DNA from: Flavobacterium agrisoli
GTDB lineage: Bacteria > Bacteroidota > Bacteroidia > Flavobacteriales > Flavobacteriaceae
DNA length: 64,000 nt
NCBI RefSeq assembly: GCF_016522065.1
Contig: NZ_JAEHFV010000004.1
Coordinates: 124,001 to 188,000, forward strand
Direction: 5' to 3'
This document shows positions 53,770 through 63,234 of the stretch, in pieces. The notes beneath the pieces are model-generated. The model did not search any database. It saw only the letters and a program-made list of their open reading frames with translations, and was not told where the DNA came from. How positions within the stretch are numbered: the stretch's first letter is position 1; each line of letters begins with the position of its first letter. A program made the translations under genes and the position numbers.

Positions 53770-55218
53770 TTAATTCATATCCGAATAGCCAACGGCTTCG
53801 CCTCGTAGAGTTGCGCTGGTGCAAGAGGTGATTTTTACATTTACAAAATCGCCAATTTTATAATTTTCTTTCGGAAAAACCACCGTGATGTTTTGCGAAT
53901 TTCGTCCTGAAAACTCTTGATGTGATTTTTTCGAAACTTTTTCAATGAGTACTTCTACGGTTTGGTTAACAAACTCTTGGGTGCGAATTAAGGAATGTTT
54001 TTGTTGTAAATCGACAATTTCTTGTAAACGTCGGGCTTTTGTAGTTTCTGGAACATCATCTTCCATTTTTCTGCCGGCTAAAGTTCCCGGACGTTCCGAA
54101 TACGAATACATATAACCAAAATTGTATTTTACATATTCCATTAAATCCAAAGTGTCTTGATGATCTTGTTCTGTTTCGGTAGGGAAACCGGTTATCATGT
54201 CTTGTGTTATGGCAGCATCTGGCAATATTCTTCGGATGTTTTTAATCAATTCCATATATTCCGCTCTAGTATGCAATCGATTCATAGCAGCCAAAATTCG
54301 GTCGCTACCCGATTGTACCGGTAAATGGATGTGGTTGCAAATATTAGCATGTTTGGCAATAATATGCAACACGCTTTCGTGCATGTCTTGCGGGTTAGAT
54401 GTAGAAAATCGAATGCGCATTTTAGGAAAAGTGACCGCCACCATTTCTAATAATTGGTCAAAATTTACTGCGGTTGCTTTTTGCATTTCAGAAGCATTGA
54501 CGTAATCCTTTTTCAATCCGCCACCATACCACAAATAGCTGTCTACATTTTGGCCTAAGAGTGTCACTTCTTTAAAACCTTTGCTTTCTAAATCTTTAAT
54601 TTCATCTAAAATGCTATTGGGTTCACGGCTTCTTTCGCGTCCGCGTGTAAACGGAACAACGCAAAACGTACACATATTATCGCAACCTCTAGTTATGGAT
54701 ACAAAGGCTGTAATTCCGTTGCTCATTAATCGCACAGGCGAAATGTCTCCGTAGGTTTCTTCTTTGGAGAGAATTACATTAATCGCTTCCCGACCTTCTT
54801 CGACTTCGGCTAATAAATTAGGTAAATCTTTGTACGCATCTGGTCCCACTACTAAATCGACAATTTTTTCTTGTTCTAAAAATTGACTTTTTAAACGTTC
54901 GGCCATGCAACCCAAAACGCCTACTTTCATTTTAGGGTTTTTTTGTCTTTTTACGGCATTGTATTTTTCCAGACGTTTGCGAACCGTTTGTTCTGCTTTA
55001 TCGCGAATCGAACAGGTATTTACCAAAACCAAGTCGGCTTCTTCTAAAATAGTGGTAGTATTATATCCTTGATTTGATAATATAGAAGCCACGACTTCGC
55101 TGTCTGAAAAGTTCATAGCGCAGCCATAGCTTTCAATAAAAAGTTTTTTGTTGTTTTCGGGTTTATGCTCTAAAACCAGACTCTCGCCTTGTTTTGTTTC
55201 GTCAATCGTTTTTTCCAT
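53770..55218 (-). CDS. miaB: tRNA-2-methylthio-N6-dimethylallyladenosine synthase MiaB
   Basis: This 482-aa radical-SAM methylthiotransferase adds the methylthio group at A37 of tRNAs. The N-terminal UPF0004 domain has cysteines in S-Y-G-C-A-M-N, L-G-C-M-A-E and N-T-C-S-I-R. The radical-SAM motif is G-C-D-N-M-C-T-F-C. A TRAM domain closes the protein. A -7/-33 promoter lies upstream at 55254-55285. It heads the run down to secG. Confidence 0.96.
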   Translation of the reverse strand: MEKTIDETKQGESLVLEHKPENNKKLFIESYGCAMNFSDSEVVASILSNQGYNTTTILEEADLVLVNTCSIRDKAEQTVRKRLEKYNAVKRQKNPKMKVGVLGCMAERLKSQFLEQEKIVDLVVGPDAYKDLPNLLAEVEEGREAINVILSKEETYGDISPVRLMSNGITAFVSITRGCDNMCTFCVVPFTRGRERSREPNSILDEIKDLESKGFKEVTLLGQNVDSYLWYGGGLKKDYVNASEMQKATAVNFDQLLEMVAVTFPKMRIRFSTSNPQDMHESVLHIIAKHANICNHIHLPVQSGSDRILAAMNRLHTRAEYMELIKNIRRILPDAAITQDMITGFPTETEQDHQDTLDLMEYVKYNFGYMYSYSERPGTLAGRKMEDDVPETTKARRLQEIVDLQQKHSLIRTQEFVNQTVEVLIEKVSKKSHQEFSGRNSQNITVVFPKENYKIGDFVNVKITSCTSATLRGEAVGYSDMN

Positions 55219-55253
55219 AAGGCACTTTCAAAATGCGTTTTTAACTAAGTTTG

Positions 55254-55285
55254 CAAATGTACAAATATTTGATGGTTTCTGACAA
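55254..55285 (-). promoter_or_regulatory. miaB promoter
   Basis: On the minus strand TTG (55285-55283), a 21-nt spacer and TACATTTG (55261-55254) match the consensus. The leader is about 30 nt. Confidence 0.68.
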
Positions 55286-55562
55286 GATGGCAGTGTAAGA
55301 ATTAACAATGTTTTACATTCTTAATTATTAAGGTATAAAAAGTGAGTTTTCCTTTTGATAAATTATTTGATTAGGAACAATTCGGTGAATACTAATAGAA
55401 ATGTAATAAGCAATTTGCTTTTTTTGAAATGCAAAAATTAAGAAAAGAAACTTTCGGTACGAAATGACTTTTCAGTAAAGTTAAGTAGTGTTAAACGGCT
55501 TTAGTAAAACGTAAATTCTTTCAAAATAGAAATCTTAAACCTTTATATTTAAAAAAAACTTC

Positions 55563-55570
55563 TACTTTTG
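55563..55570 (+). promoter_or_regulatory. -7 element of topA
   Basis: TActTTTG is an exact consensus match 18 bp before the topA ATG at 55589. Confidence 0.65.
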
Positions 55571-55588
55571 TCCTAGAAAAATAGAGCA

Positions 55589-58099
55589 ATGGCAAAGAAT
55601 TTAGTAATAGTGGAGTCGCCTGCAAAAGCGAAAACAATAGAGAAGTTTTTAGGAAGTGATTTTCAAGTGGAGTCGAGTTATGGGCATATAGCCGATTTGC
55701 CTTCCAAAGAAATTGGAGTAGATGTAGCAAATGATTTTAAACCTAAATACCAAGTTTCGCCCGATAAAAAAGCTTTAGTCAGCAAGCTGAAAACCTTATC
55801 TAAAAATGCCGAAATGGTTTGGTTAGCAAGTGATGAGGATCGCGAGGGAGAGGCTATTTCTTGGCACTTGGCGGAAGAATTAAAATTAGATTCTAAAAAA
55901 ACGAAACGAATTGTTTTTCACGAAATTACCAAATCGGCTATTTTAAAAGCCATTGATAATCCCCGAGAAATTGATTATAATTTAGTGAATGCGCAGCAAG
56001 CACGTAGGGTTTTGGATCGATTGGTTGGTTACGAATTATCTCCGGTGTTATGGCGAAAAATTAAAGGAGGACTTTCTGCGGGTCGTGTGCAATCGGTTTC
56101 TGTTCGATTAATTGTAGAGCGCGAACGCGAAATTCAAGATTTTAATGCAGTGGCAACTTATTCGGTTTCAGCCGAATTTAAAAATGAAGATGGCAAAACT
56201 TTCAAAGCAAAACTGCCTAAGAATTTCAATACAAAAGAAGAAGCCGAAAATTTCTTAAATCAAAATAAAGGTGCTCGTTTTAAAGTTGCTGATTTAGAAA
56301 CCAAACCAACAAAAAAATCGCCAACAGCACCTTTTACTACTTCCACTTTACAACAAGAAGCGGCCCGTAAATTATACTTGCCTGTTGGAATTACGATGCA
56401 ATTGGCGCAACGTTTGTACGAAGCAGGGTTGATTACCTATATGAGAACCGACAGCGTCAATCTTTCTAAAGAAGCCATGGATGCTGCCGAAGCGGAAATT
56501 ATAAAATCCTACGGAAAAGAATATGCTAAACCGAGGGTTTTTTCAAATAAAAATAAAGGAGCTCAAGAAGCTCACGAGGCTATTAGGCCAACAGATATGT
56601 CACGCCATACGGTTAATATTGACCGCGACCAAGCTCGTTTGTACGATTTAATTTGGAAAAGAACGCTTGCTTCTCAAATGAGTGATGCCAAATTGGAACG
56701 TACCAATGTGAAAATTGAAGCTGATAAACATTCTGAATTATTTGCAGCCACTGGTGAAGTATTGCTTTTTGAAGGCTTTTTGAAAGTATATTTAGAAGGT
56801 CACGATGACGACGAAGAAGAGCAAGAAGGAATGTTGCCTGCGATGAAATTAAATGAAAAGTTGCAAAACAATTATATTACGGCAACCGAACGTTATTCAA
56901 GACCGCCTGCAAGATATACGGAAGCTTCTTTGGTTAAAAAATTAGAAGAATTGGGTATTGGTCGTCCTTCAACTTATGCGCCAACCATTTCTACTATTAT
57001 CAACAGAAATTATGTTGAAAAAGGAACTTTAGAAGGTCAAGAACGTGATTATACACAATTGACTTTTCAAAATGATAAACTAGTAGAAAAAACACTTAAA
57101 GAAAATACAGGTTCGGATAAAGGGAAATTAGTGCCAACGGATATTGGAACTATTGTAACCGACTTTTTGGTGAAGAATTTCGAAACTATTTTAGATTATA
57201 ACTTTACAGCAAAGGTTGAACAAGATTTTGATGAAATAGCCGAAGGAAATATTGATTGGGCTTATATGATGAAGGAATTTTACGACAAGTTTCATCCCAA
57301 TGTAAAAGATGTGGAGGCAAATGCAGAGCGTGAAAGCGGTGAGCGTATATTAGGTGTTGATCCAGCTACTGGTAAACAAGTTTCGGTTCGTTTGGGTAAA
57401 TTTGGCCCGATGGCTCAAATTGGTGAAGCGGATGATGAGGATAAAAAATTCGCAAGTTTAATGACCGATCAGAATATCGGAAACATCACACTAGAAGAAG
57501 CACTGAATTTGTTTTTGTTGCCTAAATCTTTAGGGGAATATAAAGGGGAAGAAGTAGAGGTAAATAATGGTCGTTTTGGTCCTTATGTGCGACACGGAAG
57601 TGTTTTTATTTCCTTGCCAAAAGGCGAAGATCCTTTAGGAGTTTCTAAAGAAAGAGCGCATGAATTAATTGATGAAAAGGCTTTAGCCGATGCGCCAATT
57701 GCTACATATAAAGGAGAGCCGGTGCAAAAAGGAGTAGGGCGTTTTGGGCCATTTTTAAAGTGGAACGGCATTTTTATTAATGTCTCTAAAAAGTTTGATT
57801 TTGATAATTTATCTAAGGCGGATATTGAGTTTTTGATTGAAGATAAATTGCAAAAAAATATCGATAAAGTAATTCACAATTGGGAAGAAGAAGGTATTCT
57901 GGTTGAGAAGGCGCGTTGGGGGCGTTCAGTAATTACAAAAGGCAAAATCAAAATAGAATTGAGTAAAGATATTGATGCTTCTAAATTAACCTTAGATCAG
58001 GTTAAAGAGATGATCGCTCAAAAAACACCTGCCAAGAAAACAGCAGCTAAAAAAACGACTACTAAAACAGCTACCAAAAAAACAACTAAAAAGAAATAA
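55589..58099 (+). CDS. topA: DNA topoisomerase I
   Basis: This 836-aa type IA enzyme relaxes negative supercoils. The TOPRIM start is V-I-V-E-S-P-A-K-A-K-T-I and the acidic motif is D-E-D-R-E-G-E-A. The active tyrosine lies in Y-M-R-T-D-S-V. After the core come Topo_C_Rpt-like repeats rather than zinc fingers (G-R-F-G-P-Y-V-R-H-G, then G-R-F-G-P-F-L-K-W). A Lys/Thr/Ala tail (about 808-836) ends the protein. The pseudo-ureohydrolase gene begins 9 nt after its stop. Confidence 0.96.
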   Translation: MAKNLVIVESPAKAKTIEKFLGSDFQVESSYGHIADLPSKEIGVDVANDFKPKYQVSPDKKALVSKLKTLSKNAEMVWLASDEDREGEAISWHLAEELKLDSKKTKRIVFHEITKSAILKAIDNPREIDYNLVNAQQARRVLDRLVGYELSPVLWRKIKGGLSAGRVQSVSVRLIVEREREIQDFNAVATYSVSAEFKNEDGKTFKAKLPKNFNTKEEAENFLNQNKGARFKVADLETKPTKKSPTAPFTTSTLQQEAARKLYLPVGITMQLAQRLYEAGLITYMRTDSVNLSKEAMDAAEAEIIKSYGKEYAKPRVFSNKNKGAQEAHEAIRPTDMSRHTVNIDRDQARLYDLIWKRTLASQMSDAKLERTNVKIEADKHSELFAATGEVLLFEGFLKVYLEGHDDDEEEQEGMLPAMKLNEKLQNNYITATERYSRPPARYTEASLVKKLEELGIGRPSTYAPTISTIINRNYVEKGTLEGQERDYTQLTFQNDKLVEKTLKENTGSDKGKLVPTDIGTIVTDFLVKNFETILDYNFTAKVEQDFDEIAEGNIDWAYMMKEFYDKFHPNVKDVEANAERESGERILGVDPATGKQVSVRLGKFGPMAQIGEADDEDKKFASLMTDQNIGNITLEEALNLFLLPKSLGEYKGEEVEVNNGRFGPYVRHGSVFISLPKGEDPLGVSKERAHELIDEKALADAPIATYKGEPVQKGVGRFGPFLKWNGIFINVSKKFDFDNLSKADIEFLIEDKLQKNIDKVIHNWEEEGILVEKARWGRSVITKGKIKIELSKDIDASKLTLDQVKEMIAQKTPAKKTAAKKTTTKTATKKTTKKK

Positions 58100-58108
58100 T
58101 AGTTACCA

Positions 58109-59257
58109 ATGGAATTTGATTTTTTAAAACCCCTTGAGGCCGACTTCATAACTTTTATAAACTCGTTGTCTTCTCAAGAATTGGGGAGTAAAATTGTTTT
58201 TCATACAGAAGATCAATTTCCAGAGAAAACCAAAATCGACATTGCTATTATCGGAGTTTTAGATAATCGCGGTAATTTAGATGAAACGATAGTCGATTTA
58301 ACTTCGGTTAGAACTAAATTATACAGTATGTTTCCAGGTAATTGGGTTGCTTCCATTGCCGATTTAGGGGATGTGTTACCAGGTAATACCTTAACGGATA
58401 CTTATTTTGCGGTGAAAACTGTTGTAGCCGATTTGATAAAAAATAATATCATTCCAATTGTTATTGGTGGTTCTCAAGATTTGACCTACGTATTATATCG
58501 TGCGTATGACAACCTAGAACAAATGGTCAATTTAGTCGCAGTTGATAGTAAATTTGATTTCGGAAAAGATACTGATACGATGATGGCTAATTCGTACTTG
58601 TCGAAAATAATTATCGATCAGCCTAATAATTTGTTTAATTTTTCGAACATCGGTTATCAAACGTATTACAATCCGCAAGAAGAAATTGATTTAATCGAGA
58701 AATTATTTTTTGATGCTTATCGATTAGGCGAAATTGCCAATAATATTGCTTTGGCAGAACCTGTTTTTCGCGATGCTGATTTGGTGAGTATTGATTTGAA
58801 TTCGGTTCAGTCGGCTACTTCTGCTAATTGGACAGCCTTTGAACCTAATGGTTTTGATGGTCGCGAAATTTGTGCGCTTGCACGATACGCGGGCATAAGT
58901 GATAAAGTTACTTCTTTCGGAATATTCAACCACCAAAATACCCATGCTGAATCGGGTTTGATTGCTCAAATTATTTGGTATTTCATAGAAGGTTATCATT
59001 ATCGTTCTAAAGAATACCCATTCGGCAGTCGTGAAAATTATCTTAAATATACCGTTTTGTTAGATGGAGATGAGCTTGTTTTTTATAAAAGCAACAAAAC
59101 AGAGCGTTGGTGGATCGAAATTCCTTTTATTTCTTCTAATCATAATAAACTAAAAAGAAATACGTTATTACCGTGTTCTTACGATGAATATTTGGCAGCA
59201 TGTAATCAAGAAATGCCAGAAAGATGGTGGAAGGCACAAAGGAAAAATATCGTATAG
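58109..59257 (+). CDS. Ureohydrolase-fold (arginase/formiminoglutamase-like) protein with lost metal ligands
   Basis: This 382-aa protein follows the arginase family fold, but half of the metal-binding residues are changed. Family G-G-x-H is G120-G-S-Q123-D. D-x-H-x-D is D146-S-K148-F-D150. S-x-D-x-D is S-I-D229-L-N231. Only three of six ligands remain (D146, D150, D229), so hydrolysis of a guanidino or formimino group is unlikely. It is 9 nt downstream of topA and upstream of gldKLMN by a 237-bp gap. It might act as a binding or scaffold protein. Databases may call it formimidoylglutamase by homology. Confidence 0.8.
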   Translation: MEFDFLKPLEADFITFINSLSSQELGSKIVFHTEDQFPEKTKIDIAIIGVLDNRGNLDETIVDLTSVRTKLYSMFPGNWVASIADLGDVLPGNTLTDTYFAVKTVVADLIKNNIIPIVIGGSQDLTYVLYRAYDNLEQMVNLVAVDSKFDFGKDTDTMMANSYLSKIIIDQPNNLFNFSNIGYQTYYNPQEEIDLIEKLFFDAYRLGEIANNIALAEPVFRDADLVSIDLNSVQSATSANWTAFEPNGFDGREICALARYAGISDKVTSFGIFNHQNTHAESGLIAQIIWYFIEGYHYRSKEYPFGSRENYLKYTVLLDGDELVFYKSNKTERWWIEIPFISSNHNKLKRNTLLPCSYDEYLAACNQEMPERWWKAQRKNIV

Positions 59258-59286
59258 TAAATCTTTGATTTTGTAGGAAATTCTTA

Positions 59287-59357
59287 TAAAATTTAACAAG
59301 TTTTTAAAGTGTTTCTTAAAATTTAACGTTTTACATCTGATTTTTTAAACACTTTAT
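59287..59357 (+). promoter_or_regulatory. Paired TAAAATTTAAC repeats upstream of gldK
   Basis: The 11-mer TAAAATTTAAC occurs at 59287-59297 and at 59317-59327, exactly 30 bp apart. Around the second copy, AAAGTGTTT (59306-59314) has its reverse complement AAACACTTT starting near 59346. The distance from gldK is about 170-200 bp. This could be an operator of the gldKLMN unit, or a chance result of AT-rich DNA. Confidence 0.35.
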
Positions 59358-59391
59358 CGAGTAAATATTTTTTTTTTATTTTTTTTAACTT

Positions 59392-59459
59392 TATTTTTGG
59401 ACTTCCAAAGAAATTTTAAGAAAAGCTATTGTTTTTTATAAAAATAATAAATACGTTTA
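59392..59459 (+). promoter_or_regulatory. Candidate gldK promoters
   Basis: Two candidates are present. TAttTTTG at 59392-59399 matches the -7 consensus exactly but has no good TTG. TTG at 59429-59431 with TAcgTTTA at 59452-59459 has a 20-nt spacer but one mismatch. Either would give a leader before the ATG at 59495. Confidence 0.5.
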
Positions 59460-59494
59460 CGAACTAAAATAATGAATAGATAATCCAAATTTAT

Positions 59495-60892
59495 ATGAAG
59501 AAGTTTATTGCATTTGCGGCAATTGTGACCTTGTTAACTAGCTGTGGTAGATCAAGTGATAAAGGAGAATTGGTCGGTGTAAAGGGAGGGAAATGGTATC
59601 CTGAAAAACCTTACGGAATGACTCTTGTGCCAGGTGGATCTTTTATAATGGGTAAGCCAGACGATGATTTAGCAGAAGTAGAGGATGCGCCAACAAGAAC
59701 CGTTACTGTTCGTTCTTTTTATATGGATGAAACTGAGATTACAAATAGTGAATATCGTCAATTTGTAGAATGGGTTAAGGATTCTGTAATGCGAGTACGA
59801 TTGGCAATTTTGGCTGATGCAACTGGTCAAAAACCTGGAGCTAATGCCGGTAAAGGTAAAAATGCAGGAAGTATTGGTGATTTTGCCTTTAATGATTCGG
59901 AGCCAGAAAAAATGTCTGCCTATGATAAATATATGTATGACAACTATTATAGTATAGGAACAGCTGATGATCCTTATGCGGGAAGAAAACTGAATCGCAA
60001 AGTAAAGCTTATTAAGGATACACAACAGTATCCAGATGAATACTATACAGAGGTAATGGATTCTATGTATTTGCCAATTGAAGAGTCTTATAATGGGCTT
60101 CGTACAATTGATGTAAATAAGTTGAAATTTAGGTATTCATGGATGGATATTCAGGCTGCGGCAAAAGCCAAAGTGGGTAAAAGAAAGGACTTCGTGAAAA
60201 CGGAAGAAATTAAAGTGTATCCTGATACTACAGTGTGGATTAAAGACTTTACGTATTCTTATAACGAGCCAATGCATAATGATTATTTCTGGCATAAAGC
60301 GTATGGTGATTATCCGGTTGTGGGGGTTACTTGGAAACAAGCAAAAGCTTTTTGTGCTTGGAGAACTTTGCAAAAAAACACTTGGGTTAAATCTAAAAAG
60401 AAAGGTCGTGATTTAGTAAACTCATTCCGTTTGCCGACTGAGGCAGAGTGGGAGTATGCTGCAAGAGGAGGTTTAGAGTCGGCTACTTATCCTTGGGGAG
60501 GTCCTTATGTTAAAAGTGATAGAGGTTGTTTTATGGCAAACTTCAAACCTAACAGAGGAGATTATGCTGCTGATGAAGCGTTGTATACTGTTGAAGCCAA
60601 ATCATATGATCCAAACGGATACAATTTATACAATATGGCAGGTAATGTAGCAGAATGGACTGATTCGGCTTACAATCCAAATGCTTACGAATATGTATCG
60701 ACAATGAATCCAAACGTATTGGATGCTTCTAATAAACGTAAAGTAGTAAGAGGAGGTTCTTGGAAAGATGTTGCCTATTTCTTACAAGTAAGTACAAGAG
60801 ACTTTGAGTATGCAGATTCTGCTAGAAGTTTCATTGGTTTTAGAACTGTTCAAGATTACATGGGAACTCAAGTTACAGGAACAAAAAAATAA
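59495..60892 (+). CDS. gldK: T9SS ring protein / gliding lipoprotein GldK
   Basis: This 465-aa outer-membrane lipoprotein is the PorK counterpart that forms the periplasmic ring of the type IX secretion system with GldN. The lipobox is L-T-S-C at Cys17. The body has an FGE-sulfatase (sulfatase-modifying factor) fold: V-P-G-G-S-F-I-M-G near the start, R-L-P-T-E-A-E-W-E-Y-A-A-R-G-G, and N-V-A-E-W-T, R-G-G-S-W. It heads gldK-L-M-N. In this ring role no formylglycine-generating activity is expected. Confidence 0.96.
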   Translation: MKKFIAFAAIVTLLTSCGRSSDKGELVGVKGGKWYPEKPYGMTLVPGGSFIMGKPDDDLAEVEDAPTRTVTVRSFYMDETEITNSEYRQFVEWVKDSVMRVRLAILADATGQKPGANAGKGKNAGSIGDFAFNDSEPEKMSAYDKYMYDNYYSIGTADDPYAGRKLNRKVKLIKDTQQYPDEYYTEVMDSMYLPIEESYNGLRTIDVNKLKFRYSWMDIQAAAKAKVGKRKDFVKTEEIKVYPDTTVWIKDFTYSYNEPMHNDYFWHKAYGDYPVVGVTWKQAKAFCAWRTLQKNTWVKSKKKGRDLVNSFRLPTEAEWEYAARGGLESATYPWGGPYVKSDRGCFMANFKPNRGDYAADEALYTVEAKSYDPNGYNLYNMAGNVAEWTDSAYNPNAYEYVSTMNPNVLDASNKRKVVRGGSWKDVAYFLQVSTRDFEYADSARSFIGFRTVQDYMGTQVTGTKK

Positions 60893-60965
60893 TTCATAAA
60901 AACAAACATAAAAAACAAAACCCAATCTAAATTAATCTATTAAAAACTTTTAAATTTTAAAAATT

Positions 60966-61616
60966 ATGGCATTATTAAGTAAAAGAGCAATGAATTTCGC
61001 TTATGGTATGGGAGCGGCAGTTGTAATTATTGGAGCTTTATTCAAAATTACGCATTTTGAAATTGGACCATTAACTGGAACTTTGATGCTTTCTATTGGA
61101 TTAGTAACCGAAGCTTTGATTTTTGCATTATCGGCTTTTGAGCCTGTTGATGACGAATACGATTGGACTTTGGTTTATCCAGAACTTGCAAACGGTGAGA
61201 AAAAAGAGCGTGTTAAAAAAGTAGTTGAAACTCCTGCTGATGCTCAAGGTTTGTTATCACAAAAATTAGATGCCATGCTTAAAGATGCCAAAATTGATGG
61301 AGAATTGATGGCAAGCTTAGGTAACAGTATTAAAAACTTCGAAGGTGCTGCAAAATCTATTTCTCCAACTGTAGATGCTATGGCAGGACAAAAGAAATAT
61401 GCGGAAGAAATGTCTTTGGCAGCTGCTCAAATGGAGTCATTAAACAGTTTATATAAAGTACAATTAGAAAGTGCGTCTAGAAATGCTGAAGCTAATAGAG
61501 AAATTGCTGATAATGCTAGCAAATTAAAAGAGCAAATGCAATCTATGACAGCAAATATTGCATCATTAAATAATGTATATGGCGGAATGCTTTCTGCAAT
61601 GGGTAACAAAGGATAA
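60966..61616 (+). CDS. gldL: T9SS/gliding motor membrane protein GldL
   Basis: This 216-aa inner-membrane protein pairs with GldM to form the proton-driven motor that powers gliding and type IX secretion. There are two membrane helices, about 10-28 and 36-57. A conserved Glu within the second helix (V-T-E-A-L) is the usual proton-pathway candidate. A long, helical cytoplasmic tail follows (about 85-216). It is 73 nt after gldK and 52 nt before gldM. Confidence 0.95.
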   Translation: MALLSKRAMNFAYGMGAAVVIIGALFKITHFEIGPLTGTLMLSIGLVTEALIFALSAFEPVDDEYDWTLVYPELANGEKKERVKKVVETPADAQGLLSQKLDAMLKDAKIDGELMASLGNSIKNFEGAAKSISPTVDAMAGQKKYAEEMSLAAAQMESLNSLYKVQLESASRNAEANREIADNASKLKEQMQSMTANIASLNNVYGGMLSAMGNKG

Positions 61617-61668
61617 TTAGTTGTTTTAAACTATACAATTTTTACAAAATAACTAATTATTAGAAAAT

Positions 61669-63195
61669 ATGGCAGGAGGAAAATTAACCCCTAGACAGAA
61701 GATGATTAACCTGATGTACTTGGTTTTCATCGCAATGTTAGCAATGAATATGTCCAAAGAAGTTTTATCAGCCTTTGGTTTGATGAACGAAAAATTGGAA
61801 GTAACAAATTCGAGTACAACTTTACGTAATGAAGCTTTTATGAATAAATTGGGTCAGTTGGCTCAAGAACAACCCGCTCAATATGCAGATTTAAAAGCAA
61901 AGGCAGATAAAGTAAAAATTTTGGTTGAAGATTTAAATTCGTATATCGACAATTTAAAATCTGAAATGACAGCTAATCTTACGGATCCTAAGGATTATGA
62001 AATCATGGATAAAGCTGACTTTTTAGATAGTAAGTTCTTTAAAAATGACAAAATCTCTCCAGAAGGACAAGAATTTGTAAATAAAATTAATCATTACAGA
62101 GATGAAGTTGCCAAATTGGTTCCTTCAGTAGCTTCTAAAGTAAACAGTGTTTTTTCTACTGAAGATGTAACAAACAGAGAAGGAGTTAAATTGCCTTGGT
62201 TAGAGTATCACTATAAAGGCTTTCCTTTAGTAGCTTCTTTAACAAAATTGACTCAACTTCAAGCAGATGTGAAAAATATCAATTCGGAAGTATTGTCTAC
62301 CATGTTGACAGGTGAGCAAGCAAGTCAATTGTCTTTTACAAACTATAAAGCCTTAGTTGTTTTGGATAAAACAGCTTTTTTCCCTGGAGAAAAAGTAACA
62401 GGTAAAATCGTTTTAGGTCGTGTGGATGAAAATACAAAACCTAAAAGTGTAATTTTAAACGGTGCGCAAATGAATCCTTCAAGTTTCAAACAAGGAGGAG
62501 TTGTTTTAGATTTTAATGCTGGTGCTTTAGGCCAAAATCCATTAAAAGGTAAATTTATCTTTACAGAAGAAGGTAAAGAAGTACCCGTTGATTTTGAAAG
62601 TACGTATACAGTAGTTCCAAGACCAAATTCAGCAACTATTTCTGCAGATAAAATGAATGTAGTTTATAGAGGTGTTGTAAATCCAATGACAATTTCTTTT
62701 GCTGGAATTCCAGATAATAACGTGTCGGCTTCGGCTCCAGGATTATCAAAAGCGGGTAACGGAAAATATAACATGAATCCGGGTAGCGGAACAGAAGTTG
62801 TTATCAATGTTTCGGGTAAAATGTCAGATGGTAAAGTGGTTACCGATAGAAAAACATTCCGTATCAAAGGTATTCCTGGTCCAACAGGTACTATTAGAGG
62901 AGAAATGGGTGTGGTTAAAGGACCTAAATCAAATCTTGAGATTGCTACTGTGGGTGCTAAATTACTTGACTTCGATTTTGAAGTTGGTTTAGATGTTGTT
63001 GGATTTAACTTTAAAATTGCTGGTCAACCTACGGTAGTTGTTAGTGGTAATAAGTTAAATGCGCAATGTAAATCTGTTTTAGCCAAAGCAGGTAGAGGTG
63101 ATCAGGTAACAATTTCTGAAATTAAAACGAAGTTAGTTGGTGCTGGTAGTTATTTATTGCCAAGAACTGCACCGGTTATTTTTGAAATTCAATAA
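61669..63195 (+). CDS. gldM: T9SS/gliding motor protein GldM
   Basis: This 508-aa inner-membrane protein spans the periplasm. One N-terminal helix (about 15-33, N-L-M-Y-L-V-F-I-A-M-L-A) is followed by a long helical domain and three beta-rich domains. It couples the GldL stator to the GldK-GldN ring. Conserved stretches include P-R-Q-K-M-I-N-L-M-Y-L and, near the end, G-A-G-S-Y-L-L-P-R-T. It has the normal length for the family and lies between gldL and gldN. Confidence 0.96.
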   Translation: MAGGKLTPRQKMINLMYLVFIAMLAMNMSKEVLSAFGLMNEKLEVTNSSTTLRNEAFMNKLGQLAQEQPAQYADLKAKADKVKILVEDLNSYIDNLKSEMTANLTDPKDYEIMDKADFLDSKFFKNDKISPEGQEFVNKINHYRDEVAKLVPSVASKVNSVFSTEDVTNREGVKLPWLEYHYKGFPLVASLTKLTQLQADVKNINSEVLSTMLTGEQASQLSFTNYKALVVLDKTAFFPGEKVTGKIVLGRVDENTKPKSVILNGAQMNPSSFKQGGVVLDFNAGALGQNPLKGKFIFTEEGKEVPVDFESTYTVVPRPNSATISADKMNVVYRGVVNPMTISFAGIPDNNVSASAPGLSKAGNGKYNMNPGSGTEVVINVSGKMSDGKVVTDRKTFRIKGIPGPTGTIRGEMGVVKGPKSNLEIATVGAKLLDFDFEVGLDVVGFNFKIAGQPTVVVSGNKLNAQCKSVLAKAGRGDQVTISEIKTKLVGAGSYLLPRTAPVIFEIQ

Positions 63196-63234
63196 TATTG
63201 TAGTTAATCTACATCAACATCTTATAATGATATC

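Larger units (their letters stand above)
55219..55588. other. Divergent intergenic region miaB-topA
   Basis: 370 bp. The miaB promoter lies at 55254-55285 (minus) and the topA -7 element at 55563-55570 (plus). The middle, about 55290-55550, is AT-rich with no gene, RNA or hairpin that I can support. Confidence 0.55.
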
